From RGIG1995 sp045126815 (GTDB lineage Bacteria > Bacillota > Clostridia > Oscillospirales > CAG-272): a stretch of 33,647 nucleotides of DNA. The stretch lies in contig JBGVPD010000064.1 of the NCBI GenBank assembly GCA_045126815.1, positions 1 through 33,647 on the forward strand. Direction: 5' to 3'. Below, piece by piece: positions 6,345 through 14,173 of this stretch (positions are counted from its first letter, which is position 1; the number at the start of each line of letters is the position of its first letter). The notes below the pieces were generated by a model that was not told where the DNA came from, made no database searches, and saw only the letters and a program-made list of their open reading frames with translations. The position numbers and the translations under genes were made by a program.

Positions 6345-6544
6345 GGCGAAGCCTTGTATATCATCCGCAACTTGTTGCGGGATATCATCAATTCCGCAGG
6401 AATTGCATATAATCAACACGAAGTGTTGTATCTCATCAAGCTGCAGGAGGATTTATACACAGCTCTACCGTGATGATATACAGCTCCAAAGGATCTGATG
6501 AGATACACGCTGACGCGTGATGATATGCCAAGCCTGCGGCTTGG
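6342..6544. repeat. array of short hairpins joined by 8-base spacers, itself palindromic
   Basis: Perfect hairpins: CAAGGC-GAA-GCCTTG (6342-6356), CCGCAA-CTTG-TTGCGG (6365-6380), CAATTCC-GCA-GGAATTG (6389-6405), CAACAC-GAA-GTGTTG (6414-6428), CACGC-TGAC-GCGTG (6506-6519), CCAAGCC-TGC-GGCTTGG (6528-6544), plus weaker ones in the middle. The sequences differ, but pairing is kept. Spacers between them are 8 bases: TATATCAT, GATATCAT, CATATAAT in the left half and the complementary ATGATATG type on the right. GTATCTCATCA (6428-6438) pairs exactly with TGATGAGATAC (6496-6506), so the array can also fold as nested junctions. It is not a CRISPR, as nothing is repeated in sequence except the spacers. 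It lies between the tRNA terminator and the four-helix-bundle promoter. Confidence 0.85.
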
Positions 6545-6546
6545 AT

Positions 6547-6590
6547 AAAAAAAGAAGTAACTTTTGGTAGACAAAAGTTACTTCTTTTTT
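6547..6590 (-). terminator. tRNA terminator, 19-bp perfect stem
   Basis: Arms 6548-6566 and 6572-6590 are exact complements with a 5-base loop. T-runs on both strands make it potentially bidirectional. It starts right at the tRNA CCA end. Confidence 0.85.
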
Positions 6591-6666
6591 GGTGGGCCAT
6601 CAGGGACTCGAACCCCGGACCAACCGGTTATGAGCCGGTAGCTCTAACCAACTGAGCTAATGGCCC
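6590..6666 (-). tRNA. tRNA with CAU anticodon, probably elongator Met (or Ile2)
   Basis: Read on the minus strand it gives a full cloverleaf. The acceptor GGGCCAT pairs with ATGGCCC, the D-arm contains AGCTCAGTTGGTTAGAGC, the anticodon stem ACCGG/CCGGT holds loop CTCATAA, the T-loop is TTCGAGT, and CCA is encoded (6590-6592). Anticodon CAU could read AUG, or AUA after lysidine modification. The stem sequence resembles Firmicute elongator Met tRNAs, but the two cannot be separated with certainty by eye. Confidence 0.93.
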
Positions 6667-6690
6667 GATTTTCTCAAATCGGCTTTTATG

Positions 6691-6719
6691 ATTATATCAC
6701 AATGCTTTATTTATGTCAA
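6691..6719 (-). promoter_or_regulatory. perfect consensus promoter of the tRNA
   Basis: TTGACA (6714-6719), 17 bases, TATAAT (6691-6696) on the minus strand, about 25 bases before the tRNA 5' end. Confidence 0.85.
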
Positions 6720-6762
6720 TATTCCTCGCAAATAAATATGTAAACAAAATGTTAACTAAAGC

Positions 6763-6803
6763 AAAAAAATATCCGGTGTACACTTCTCTGCACACCGGAT
6801 ATT
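6763..6803 (-). terminator. terminator of the AEC transporter gene
   Basis: On the minus strand AATATCCGGTGT and ACACCGGATATT form a perfect 12-bp stem (6768-6779 with 6792-6803), followed by a run of T, a few bases after the stop codon. Confidence 0.88.
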
Positions 6804-6807
6804 ATCT

Positions 6808-7776
6808 TTATAACAATATTACAAACACCCAATACATTAACGGTATTGTAATTACGGCAAGAAAACTGGATATCAGCACCATTGAGGCGCCCATCTTTGT
6901 ATCCCCTTCGTAAGCCGCAGGAAATACTATCGTATTAAGTCCAATAGGACAAGCAAAGGCTACAAGTGACAACACAATAATGTCGCCGCTTACTCCAAAA
7001 AGCTTCAATACAATTATCATCAATGCAGGAATTATAATCAGTCTCATAGCTGTAATAATATAAACCTTTATATTATCAAAAAGCCCCTTAAGCTCATAGT
7101 TTCCTATTACCATTCCCGCCAACAGCATAGCGATCGGTCCCATACAGTTCGATGCATTATCAATAACTGTATTCATAAACGGCGGTATATACTGTCCCAA
7201 ATTAAGCAACCCAATTATCATACCTATAACAAGCGCAATAACCGGCGGAGACAATACTCCCTTCTGGATGTTCTTCAAAACACTCTGATTTCTATCCTTT
7301 GGAATAAGTATGTATAATCCCCAGCTATTGCTGAAAATCGCCATACCAAAGGTAAACATTGAATATTTAAAGAGCATTTCCAAGCCCCATACTTCCTTTA
7401 TAAGAAAGTTACCCAGAAAGCCGTAATTCGCAAAAGTCAACGCATATCTGTATATATTTCTTGCATACGCGTTATCCCTATGCGCTTTATGATTTCTCAC
7501 AAAAAGCTTAGAAACCGGACCTGCAACTAACGCTGCCGCAAATGCCAAGCTTATACCGTATATAATCAAAACTGCATTATCTTTTAACGTCTGTACATTA
7601 CAGTTTTCAATCTGGCTCGCCAAGTTTAACGCAGGAGCAAAAACAAACAGCTCCATTCTCGATAAATTCGCGTGGGCTCTATCGTCTACTATATTCCTTT
7701 TTTTTAATACATAACCTATAGCTATCAACACAAATACAACAAACATCTGGTTAATAGTCTTTGTTAGAATATCCAT
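6808..7776 (-). CDS. AEC-family (auxin efflux carrier-like) transporter
   Basis: 322 residues from the chosen start, with about ten hydrophobic segments in two halves. Family signs are the N-terminal VLIAIGYVLKKRNIVD, the motif NYGFLGNFL in the first half and the polar break ACPIGLNTIVFPAAYEGD in the second. AEC carriers export small organic anions such as carboxylates, amino acids or peptides across the plasma membrane; the substrate here is unknown. An ATG 14 codons upstream (7818) would put the start inside the preceding hairpin. GAGGAAG six bases before ATG 7776 decides the start. It is the last gene after the lipoprotein and deacetylase genes, with a hairpin (7805-7834) in between that may reduce its expression. 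Confidence 0.88.
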   Translation of the reverse strand: MDILTKTINQMFVVFVLIAIGYVLKKRNIVDDRAHANLSRMELFVFAPALNLASQIENCNVQTLKDNAVLIIYGISLAFAAALVAGPVSKLFVRNHKAHRDNAYARNIYRYALTFANYGFLGNFLIKEVWGLEMLFKYSMFTFGMAIFSNSWGLYILIPKDRNQSVLKNIQKGVLSPPVIALVIGMIIGLLNLGQYIPPFMNTVIDNASNCMGPIAMLLAGMVIGNYELKGLFDNIKVYIITAMRLIIIPALMIIVLKLFGVSGDIIVLSLVAFACPIGLNTIVFPAAYEGDTKMGASMVLISSFLAVITIPLMYWVFVILL

Positions 7777-7804
7777 TTTCTTCCTCAAAAAAAATTCAAC
7801 ACAA

Positions 7805-7834
7805 CGAGAGAGACTCATCTCAGAGCCTCTCTCG
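7805..7834 (-). terminator. intra-operon hairpin between deacetylase and AEC genes
   Basis: CGAGAGAGGCTC/GAGTCTCTCTCG (one G-U pair) around TGAGAT. The T-run comes only about 10 bases later, so it may attenuate rather than stop transcription. Confidence 0.5.
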
Positions 7835-7846
7835 CAATTAGTTTAT

Positions 7847-8767
7847 TTATTTCTGTAAATCAATAAGGTCAGTGAGTGTGATATGTGTAAAGCCCTTATC
7901 AAGCAAACTCTTAAGTGTAAATTCAACCTTATCAGCATAATCGGGTTCGTATGCAAAATAGTCACTGTAAAAATACTGTTCATGTGATGCAATACATACG
8001 TGTTCACGATCGCTGAGTTTTTCGATTATACCCTCTAAATCACACATTCTTGTTGCATTAAGAAGTATAGTCAAAAATCTGTTGTAATAAATACCGGTTT
8101 CTTTATCCTGATACATCTTAATCTTTCCGAGGTACTGGTTAACCAAATCTGATGTCATATTGTTGTAGTTAACCAAAGAAGCGTTACCGTTACCAAGTCT
8201 TGCAACCATAGCACGGCTTACGTTACGTGTAGTGTTTTTAAGAAGAGTGTAGTTGTGCTCCGTTGAGAAACCGCTTCTGATTTCAGGATAAGTAACCTCG
8301 TCACCCATTGTACAAGAAATCATTTCGATTCCCTTATCCTTAAGAGCCATTAATCCCTCTTTTGTCATTGTTACCCAGTGAGTAATAGCACTCTTGGTAA
8401 GAGTTTCTTTACCTGCAAATCTGATTATTTCTTTTTCGATCATTGAGTACTCATCCCATACCTCTTCGTACGTTGAGTTGAGGTAAGGATAGTCGGGAAG
8501 TTCATGTCTTGCATGGAAACCGAAAGAGAGCCAATCTTTGTTTGCCATAAACTCTTCTTTATATGTATCGGGAACCATCGACAAGTTAAACGTTCTGTCA
8601 AAATTTTCATAGAACACGTTCAACTGAACCTTCAAGCCCAATTTATCATGAAGTCTTTTGTGGAATCCCAAGTAAGGATCATCAAAAATACTTGCGGGCT
8701 TAGTCTTTGCAATATTTTCCAAAAATCTAATATTATCATCTACAAAATATGTAACGTACTTGCTCAT
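7847..8767 (-). CDS. NodB-like polysaccharide deacetylase-family protein
   Basis: 306 residues with no signal peptide. The N-terminal strand TYFVDDNIRF carries the Asp pair (D10-D11) expected for the catalytic base and metal site, FHKRLHDKLGLKVQLNVFY is typical of the distorted TIM-barrel family, and SFGFHARHELPDYPY (about 81-95) supplies the two metal-binding His (H85, H88, spaced HxxH rather than the usual HxxxH). NodB-family enzymes remove N-acetyl groups from amino-sugar polymers; the lack of a signal peptide argues for an intracellular or small-molecule substrate. It is 34 bases after the lipoprotein gene, with AAAGGAAT before the start. The catalytic role is family-based inference. Confidence 0.75.
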   Translation of the reverse strand: MSKYVTYFVDDNIRFLENIAKTKPASIFDDPYLGFHKRLHDKLGLKVQLNVFYENFDRTFNLSMVPDTYKEEFMANKDWLSFGFHARHELPDYPYLNSTYEEVWDEYSMIEKEIIRFAGKETLTKSAITHWVTMTKEGLMALKDKGIEMISCTMGDEVTYPEIRSGFSTEHNYTLLKNTTRNVSRAMVARLGNGNASLVNYNNMTSDLVNQYLGKIKMYQDKETGIYYNRFLTILLNATRMCDLEGIIEKLSDREHVCIASHEQYFYSDYFAYEPDYADKVEFTLKSLLDKGFTHITLTDLIDLQK

Positions 8768-8801
8768 AGTCTTTTATTCCTTTTCTGATTATATCTAAAA
8801 C

Positions 8802-10130
8802 TTAACCTTTGTAATCAAATGTTACTCTGCAAACCTGTGCTTCTCCGGGAAGTATACCTACATTAATGATAAGTGTGTATTTACCTGCTTTAATATCTTC
8901 GGTAAACAATTTATACTGATACTTTCTAAGAGAAATCTTGTTTTGTTTAACATTAGGTTCTGTTGCACCATCTGCCTGTGTCTGTGTTCCGTAGAAATCC
9001 TTATAACGAATTCTGTTTACGAGTTTTCCACTTGCATCATAAAGCTCTATGTAACAGTTATAGATACTGTAGTTTGAAGAAATTGTACCTGTAAGCGTTC
9101 CTTCAGAAAGTGCCTTTTCATCAAATTCTTTGTTGAGTGCTATGTAAGGAATTTCGGATACGCCGGTTCTGTATTCTTCGATCGTAAGAGGAATATAGTG
9201 AGTTGTTGCGAGTTGAGCAAATGTGTACTTCTTATCTACCCACCATGTTGTTCTTACACCGTCTTTTCTTGTTTGGTCAAAAGAGTCTGTCTGTTCGATA
9301 GTTGTAACGTAACTCTTGTTGGGGTTAACTTCATCGCCCTTCATCGTAACCTTGCAGTCAACGATCATACGAAGGTGAGATACTGATCTTGCTTCATCTT
9401 TTGTCATAATGAAGTCACCCTTTTGGAGCTGAGCCATAGCCTTATACATTGTCTGTGCATCGTTCATCTTGAAGATGTCTTCTGTCTTTGATACTCTGAC
9501 ATCTACTTCGGGATATTGATAATCACCGCAGATTTCAGCTATGAACCATACTGTACCGGGCATAAAGCTACGAGACTGTACCGCATATTTAGGTGAGAAC
9601 TGCTGGAATGAGTGAGCAATTGATGAGTTACACTGTACACCCATAACGTCAAAATATTCCATAACACCTTTCTTAGTACCCTCTCTGGTTGCTTTTACAG
9701 CCTCAGCATCGTACTTGTTTCTGTTATTCTTTACTGTTTTCTGGAATTCTTCAAGTGTTGAATGCCATGAAGCATAAGGAAGACCGGTATATGTTTTACC
9801 TGCTTCGTATGTAAGCGTGAAATGCCAGTCACCAAACTGATGGTCATAACCAAATGTTTTTGAAGGTGTCCAAATAATACTTGACTGTTTTCTCATGTGG
9901 TCAACTGCTGCCTGTCTGAAATCGGAAGGCAACTCAAATTGCTTAAAGAAATAGAAATCTTCGGGAACTATTCCTTCGGGTAATGAGCTGACCTTAGGTG
10001 TGTCAGGCTGGTCGGGGGTTGCTGTTGTGTCTGCATTTGATGTATCAACAGGGGGATTATCATTTCCGCCGCAAGATGCCAACACTACGCAAAGCGCAAA
10101 CACCATCAAAAGTACTAAAAACTTTTTCAT
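8802..10130 (-). CDS. lipoprotein with NlpC/P60-like (papain-fold) domain
   Basis: 442 residues. Signal peptide 1-19 with lipobox LASC (Cys20) and a Thr/Pro/Asp-rich linker to ~50, so it should be lipid-anchored outside the cell. The order YTGLPYAS (114-121), QCNSS (Cys167), KGDFI (237-241) and SHLRMIVD (His252) mirrors NlpC/P60 hydrolases (YxGxPY, catalytic Cys, GD, catalytic His), which cut peptide bonds in cell-wall muropeptides. The usual DCS around the Cys is QCN here, so the match is distant. The ~180 C-terminal residues look beta-rich. It is first in the operon with the deacetylase and AEC transporter and divergent from the AraC regulator. AAGGAGTTAATT precedes the start. Wall-peptide cleavage with uptake or export of the product is one inference. 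Confidence 0.72.
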   Translation of the reverse strand: MKKFLVLLMVFALCVVLASCGGNDNPPVDTSNADTTATPDQPDTPKVSSLPEGIVPEDFYFFKQFELPSDFRQAAVDHMRKQSSIIWTPSKTFGYDHQFGDWHFTLTYEAGKTYTGLPYASWHSTLEEFQKTVKNNRNKYDAEAVKATREGTKKGVMEYFDVMGVQCNSSIAHSFQQFSPKYAVQSRSFMPGTVWFIAEICGDYQYPEVDVRVSKTEDIFKMNDAQTMYKAMAQLQKGDFIMTKDEARSVSHLRMIVDCKVTMKGDEVNPNKSYVTTIEQTDSFDQTRKDGVRTTWWVDKKYTFAQLATTHYIPLTIEEYRTGVSEIPYIALNKEFDEKALSEGTLTGTISSNYSIYNCYIELYDASGKLVNRIRYKDFYGTQTQADGATEPNVKQNKISLRKYQYKLFTEDIKAGKYTLIINVGILPGEAQVCRVTFDYKG

Positions 10131-10343
10131 AATTAACTCCTTTTTTAATGTGTATATGTTTTTTATTTTTAACTAAAATGAAACCGTGAAAAACTACCGT
10201 CTGTTAAGACTCTTATTTCACATATAAATTGTCGTTTGAGTTTGAAGATATAAGTTCACATTGTCACCGAATAAAAACAACAGTTTTATTCGAAAAAATA
10301 ATGTTTCCACTCCTCCTTCATTTAACTGTAATCTCACGATTAT

Positions 10344-10372
10344 ATAATACAACATTTTTCAAAAAAAATCAA
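10344..10372 (-). promoter_or_regulatory. likely promoter of the lipoprotein-deacetylase-AEC operon
   Basis: TTGATT (10367-10372), 17 bases, TATTAT (10344-10349) on the minus strand. It implies a ~205-base 5' leader before 10130. The 10131-10443 gap contains this promoter, the divergent araC-type promoter and no gene. Confidence 0.55.
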
Positions 10373-10392
10373 TACTCATTTTTTATTATCAC

Positions 10393-10421
10393 TGGACAAA
10401 ACAACTATTTTATTATATAAT
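10393..10421 (+). promoter_or_regulatory. promoter of the AraC-family regulator
   Basis: TGGACA (10393-10398), 17 bases, TATAAT (10416-10421). It lies 20 bases from the opposing operon promoter, so one bound regulator could affect both. Confidence 0.7.
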
Positions 10422-10443
10422 ACACTTTAGAGGTGGTATTTTT

Positions 10444-11286
10444 ATGATATATTACAAAATCAATCCGCTTTCGCTTCCGAAAATTAAGTTTGCGCATTAT
10501 TTTGCAAAAAATAATTACAAACAACAATTCCCCTATAAAGATGAAGAGATTGAAATATGCTATATAAAGAATGGATATTTTGACATCGAGGTGCTGGGGC
10601 AAAAAATACGTATTCCGCAAGGAAGTATGCTTATTTTTTGCAGAAAAATCACCCCGGTAATTATAACGGCGGAAAAAAATACCGTTCATATGCACTACAC
10701 TTGTTCGGTAAAATTAGACTATGAACTCGAAACAACCGAAAATCTTTCCGATATATTAAACTGCTCGGACAACGTCTTATTACTCCCGCTCTTTCTTCCC
10801 CCCTCAGACGAAATTAAAGCTTTGTCAAAAAAATTAAATCAGATAATAATTGACTACAACGCTTCCGAAAACAATTCAACCACCTGTGCCATTTCGGTTT
10901 TAGGATTACTCGGCGAGTTGGCTCAGATATACAAACGTAACCTTTTCGAAAAAAGCGATATTTCGTCTTCAATACTCTGTTACAAAATCAAAAAATACAT
11001 ATTATCAAATATTACTAAAAATATATCGTTGACCGACATCTCAAAAGAAATCGAAAAAACACCTAACTACCTCAATTCTGTTTTTAGAAAAGTTGAAGGC
11101 ATATCCATCGGTCAATATATTACAAGAGAAAAAATACATACCCTGATCGAAATCAAAAAGACGAGAGATATTTCTTTTGACGATGCGTGTATTTGTATAG
11201 GTATCACCGACATTTCATACGGATACCGACTGTTCAAAAAACATATAGGTACAACGCCAAAAATATATTTTGAAAATCTTCTATAA
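10444..11286 (+). CDS. AraC-family transcriptional regulator
   Basis: 280 residues. The first ~100 form a cupin-like sensor (YKDEEIEICYIKNGYF, RIPQGSMLIF), and the last ~95 hold the two helix-turn-helix motifs of AraC proteins: ISLTDISKEIEKTPNYLNSV, then ISFDDACICIGITDISYGYR followed by FKKHIGTTPKIY. Regulators of this build usually sense a sugar or related ligand and act on the adjacent divergent genes. It is divergent from the lipoprotein-deacetylase-AEC operon, its probable target. AGAGGTGG lies just before the start, and a strong terminator follows. Confidence 0.9.
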   Translation: MIYYKINPLSLPKIKFAHYFAKNNYKQQFPYKDEEIEICYIKNGYFDIEVLGQKIRIPQGSMLIFCRKITPVIITAEKNTVHMHYTCSVKLDYELETTENLSDILNCSDNVLLLPLFLPPSDEIKALSKKLNQIIIDYNASENNSTTCAISVLGLLGELAQIYKRNLFEKSDISSSILCYKIKKYILSNITKNISLTDISKEIEKTPNYLNSVFRKVEGISIGQYITREKIHTLIEIKKTRDISFDDACICIGITDISYGYRLFKKHIGTTPKIYFENLL

Positions 11287-11303
11287 TTTTTTCAAATAAA
11301 AAC

Positions 11304-11337
11304 AAAAACGTACAGTTGTTACTAACTGTACGTTTTT
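11304..11337. terminator. bidirectional terminator between AraC and VanY-like genes
   Basis: AAAAACGTACAGTT-GTTACT-AACTGTACGTTTTT, a perfect 14-bp stem with A-run and T-run on opposite sides, placed between convergent genes. Confidence 0.92.
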
Positions 11338-11341
11338 TATT

Positions 11342-12460
11342 TTATTTTTTTACAATAACAATAAATCCGTCGGTATTGTTTCCCGATATTGTATATTCTT
11401 TTTCAAGCGGCACGTTAACGCTTACAACGTCACCTTCAACCTCACCGCTAACATAATACATCTCGTATTTATCGCCGTTTTCCGTCTCATAATTATAGTG
11501 TACGCTTCCAAAAGGATAACCTTTCATAACGATCAAAAACTCTTCAAGACATATATCATTTTTCTTCATAAGTTCCGCCAAAGGAACTCCGACATATCTT
11601 AAATACGTCGTATTAGAATAGTCTATACCTGTCTTATCGACCTTACTCTTGGGATAACGTTCAACGAAACCGTATTTATAACAATTTTCAGTTATCCAAC
11701 TATAACCCTCAAGGTTAAAAAGTTCATAAGTCTTCTTTTCTTTGGCTCTGTAAACTTTGAGGACAACGCCAAGACCGGTGTTGTGATCGCTCTCTCCGGG
11801 TTTTGATACGGCAGTTTTTGCAGCCTCTTCCCCGTGCTTCTTTACGTAATCGTTATATACGGCAGTCTGTCTTTTTTCGTCTCTGTAACCCGTCTGAACG
11901 ATTATATCTTTCTTTTCGGTCGCCTTTGCAAAATCATCAAGCATCAAATTGAGAGGATCTAGTATATTTTTGTGAATCTTCATCTCATAAAGACTTACCT
12001 GATATGACTTAGTCTTCTTTGCTCCCAAAACCACAAGGTCTTGATTTGTAGGATAAACAACTTTACTGTTTGCACCCACCAAGATCAAATCACCCTTATT
12101 TATATCTGTCTTTGGTAATTCGATTTTTTTATATGAATTTATATCAATAACGTTTTCGGGCGGTGTTGTAGGCTCGCCTGGAATTGTTGTATCTTCAATT
12201 TCCGGTTCTGTCGTCTGTTCGGTATCGTCAGTGTCAAGATTTTCGGGCGGCTGAGTAAATTCCGTATCCAAAGGAGGAATGTCATCAACCGGAGCATTTT
12301 TTTCGTTTACGTGCGAAATAATAAAATATCCGCCGGAAAATAATAATGAAAAAATTAACAAAAGTATGATCGCATACTGTACGAATGCCAATACATTATT
12401 TTTGCGTTTTCTCGGAGGACCGGGATTTATCGGCTTATAATCATCATAATTTTTTGACAT
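11342..12460 (-). CDS. membrane-anchored VanY-like (peptidase M15B) protein, probably inactive
   Basis: 372 residues from the chosen start. A short cytosolic tail, one membrane segment (about 24-49), a Pro/Thr/Glu/Asp linker to ~105 and an outer VanY-like domain. VanY enzymes are zinc D,D-carboxypeptidases needing His and Asp in SxHxxGxAxD plus Glu and His in ExxH. Here the first motif is SDHNTGLGVV: H226 is present, but the Asp position is V233. The second motif is NTTYLRYVG: Glu becomes N283 and His becomes Y286. Only one of three zinc ligands remains, so catalysis is unlikely and a peptidoglycan-binding role is more plausible. AAAAGGAG upstream of ATG 12460 favours it over the ATG at 12502. 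It is next to a sporulation protease gene but on the opposite strand. Confidence 0.85.
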   Translation of the reverse strand: MSKNYDDYKPINPGPPRKRKNNVLAFVQYAIILLLIFSLLFSGGYFIISHVNEKNAPVDDIPPLDTEFTQPPENLDTDDTEQTTEPEIEDTTIPGEPTTPPENVIDINSYKKIELPKTDINKGDLILVGANSKVVYPTNQDLVVLGAKKTKSYQVSLYEMKIHKNILDPLNLMLDDFAKATEKKDIIVQTGYRDEKRQTAVYNDYVKKHGEEAAKTAVSKPGESDHNTGLGVVLKVYRAKEKKTYELFNLEGYSWITENCYKYGFVERYPKSKVDKTGIDYSNTTYLRYVGVPLAELMKKNDICLEEFLIVMKGYPFGSVHYNYETENGDKYEMYYVSGEVEGDVVSVNVPLEKEYTISGNNTDGFIVIVKK

Positions 12461-12514
12461 CTTCTTTCTCCTTTTTATATACTGATACGCTTTTTTGCCC
12501 ATTTCTTAAAGTAA

Positions 12515-12543
12515 ATTATATCACAATTTATATTATCTTTCAA
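12515..12543 (-). promoter_or_regulatory. promoter of the VanY-like gene
   Basis: TTGAAA (12538-12543), 17 bases, TATAAT (12515-12520) on the minus strand, about 50 bases before the start. Confidence 0.72.
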
Positions 12544-12725
12544 GTATTTTTGATAATATATAACTTCTTTAAACGCTTATAAACAAATCTTTGTGTCAAA
12601 AATATTTTTATGCAACAAATCTATTTTTTACAAGACATAAACACACCTGATAAGACACATCATAGACATAGACATCAAAAATGATTTTTGACCTTTAAAG
12701 AATTTTTAATAAAAAGGATACTCGA

Positions 12726-13961
12726 ATGCAATTCAAAAAAACAACGTTTGCTTTTCGTATCATTTTTGTTATTATGCTTATCTGCTTGGCAGTGATCGGG
12801 ATATACGATTATATTATCCCCGAAAGCATATCGGTTTTTTCTGACAACGTAAGTTTGGAAGAAATTGACTTTCCTTTTGTTTCTGCAGATATAAGAGACG
12901 TTACAACATCAGAAAATTTATCCGATAGAGGATATATTGAAAACCGATTATATTCATCAACTTCTGCCAAAGCAAAGATGTTTGGAATAGTTCCGCTTAA
13001 AAATATTAATATTGATATGTTTGCCGATATAACTCTCTACCCGGGCGGTATGCCGTTTGGTGTAAAGCTTTATACAGACGGTGTTATTGTGGCGGGCATA
13101 TCGGGAGTTGATACGGATGAAGGCAGAAAAGAACCTGCCGCAAAAAGCGGACTAAAAGTAGGCGATATAATAAAAAGTGTAAACGGAAAGACGGTTAACA
13201 CAACAGACGAAGTTTCCTCTGCCATTGAGCAAAGCGGGGGAAATAAAGTTTCACTTACCGTTATCAGAGACGGTAAGGAACTCACTATTGAATTATTGCC
13301 AATTTTTTCGAATTCAGACAATATGTATAAAGCAGGAATTTGGATCCGTGACAGTACCGCAGGTATCGGCACTGTGACATTTATTGTCCCCGAGACAAAT
13401 GCATTTGCAGGTCTCGGTCACGGAATATGCGATATTGATACGGGAAAACTAATGCCACTCAGAAAAGGCACGGTAGTTGACGTAAAAATAAATGGCGTAA
13501 CCAAAGGCCTCGTAGGAGATCCGGGAGAATTGAAAGGAATATTCACTCCCGGAAAGATAGGCGCTCTTATAGGTAATAAAATGTGCGGAGTTTACGGCCT
13601 TTTGTCAAATAAAATTGACACAAGCCACTCGCAACCTCTAAAAATCGGGTTAAAAGATGAGCTGAAATTAGGAAGCGCTGAAATATATTGTACTGTTAAT
13701 GAAAAGATCGACAGATACACTGCCGAGATTATAAAGATCGGCAATCCAAAAGCCGAACAGAAGAATTTTGTGATAAAGATTACGGACAAACGGTTGTTAG
13801 ACACAACAGGCGGAATTGTTCAAGGTATGAGTGGATCCCCTATCATACAGAACGGTAAGCTCGTCGGTGCTGTCACACATGTTTTAGTCAATGATCCCAC
13901 AAAAGGCTACGGCATATTTATCGAAAATATGTTGAAAAATATGCCTGAATTGATGGATTAA
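12726..13961 (+). CDS. spoIVB: SpoIVB-type sporulation serine protease (family S55)
   Basis: 411 residues. An N-terminal membrane segment (about 9-30), a PDZ domain (about 115-192; AAKSGLKVGDIIKSVNGK) and an S55 protease domain to the end. The catalytic set is visible: His232 in GLGHG, Asp354 in KITD and Ser369 in GIVQGMSGSP, followed by GAVTHVLVNDPT. In Bacillus, SpoIVB is made in the forespore, is secreted into the space between forespore and mother cell and triggers processing of pro-sigma-K through SpoIVFA. The length is close to the Bacillus protein (426). The start follows AAAAGGA. It shows that the organism belongs to an endospore-forming lineage. Its usual neighbour spo0A is not in the window; the strand downstream turns over. 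Confidence 0.95.
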   Translation: MQFKKTTFAFRIIFVIMLICLAVIGIYDYIIPESISVFSDNVSLEEIDFPFVSADIRDVTTSENLSDRGYIENRLYSSTSAKAKMFGIVPLKNINIDMFADITLYPGGMPFGVKLYTDGVIVAGISGVDTDEGRKEPAAKSGLKVGDIIKSVNGKTVNTTDEVSSAIEQSGGNKVSLTVIRDGKELTIELLPIFSNSDNMYKAGIWIRDSTAGIGTVTFIVPETNAFAGLGHGICDIDTGKLMPLRKGTVVDVKINGVTKGLVGDPGELKGIFTPGKIGALIGNKMCGVYGLLSNKIDTSHSQPLKIGLKDELKLGSAEIYCTVNEKIDRYTAEIIKIGNPKAEQKNFVIKITDKRLLDTTGGIVQGMSGSPIIQNGKLVGAVTHVLVNDPTKGYGIFIENMLKNMPELMD

Positions 13962-14002
13962 ACAAAAAATAACCATCGGATAAACCGATGGTTATTTTTT
14001 GT
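13962..14002. terminator. terminator after spoIVB, possibly bidirectional
   Basis: An 18-bp perfect stem (13962-13979 with 13985-14002), ATAAA loop, centre CCATCGG/CCGATGG, A-run and T-run on either side. It also lies just past the end of the minus-strand 44-residue ORF. Confidence 0.92.
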
Positions 14003-14008
14003 TTAATA

Positions 14009-14143
14009 TTAGTCTAAATCGTCAGGAAGGTCAACTCTGTCGCCAGGACCTTCTACCGTCGCTTGTGATGCTGTGATTATAGTTTCGCTTTCTGAAAACT
14101 TAACCACTTCCGATATAGGTGCAACATAAACTTCTTTTTTCAT
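14009..14143 (-). CDS. 44-residue peptide downstream of the giant surface protein
   Basis: It begins MKKEVYVAPISEVVKFSESE, continues with IITASQ, and ends in an acidic, Gly/Pro-containing tail (VEGPGDRVDLPDDLD). AGGGG lies about 10 bases before the ATG. It starts 31 bases after the stop of the giant gene and ends just before a terminator, so the two are probably co-transcribed. The MKK-x-Y-x-xP-x-x-EVVKF opening resembles short Clostridia peptides often seen in surface-protein or peptide loci, as far as I recall; no function is known to me. Too short for a confident family call. Confidence 0.6.
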   Translation of the reverse strand: MKKEVYVAPISEVVKFSESETIITASQATVEGPGDRVDLPDDLD

Positions 14144-14173
14144 TTATCATTTACCCCTTTACCATTTTTTCAA

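Noticed and set aside
6213..6498. Plus-strand open frames of 79-86 codons across the hairpin array.
   Set aside because: They run antisense through the four-helix-bundle start and the non-coding array, with no ribosome binding site and composition dictated by the hairpins.
6342..6544. Possible CRISPR array because of regular hairpins and 8-base spacers.
   Set aside because: The hairpins differ in sequence and the short inter-hairpin pieces are the conserved part, the reverse of a CRISPR; no cas genes are nearby.
11342..12460. Active VanY D,D-carboxypeptidase.
   Set aside because: Two of three zinc ligands and the catalytic Glu are replaced, so the family name alone would mislead.
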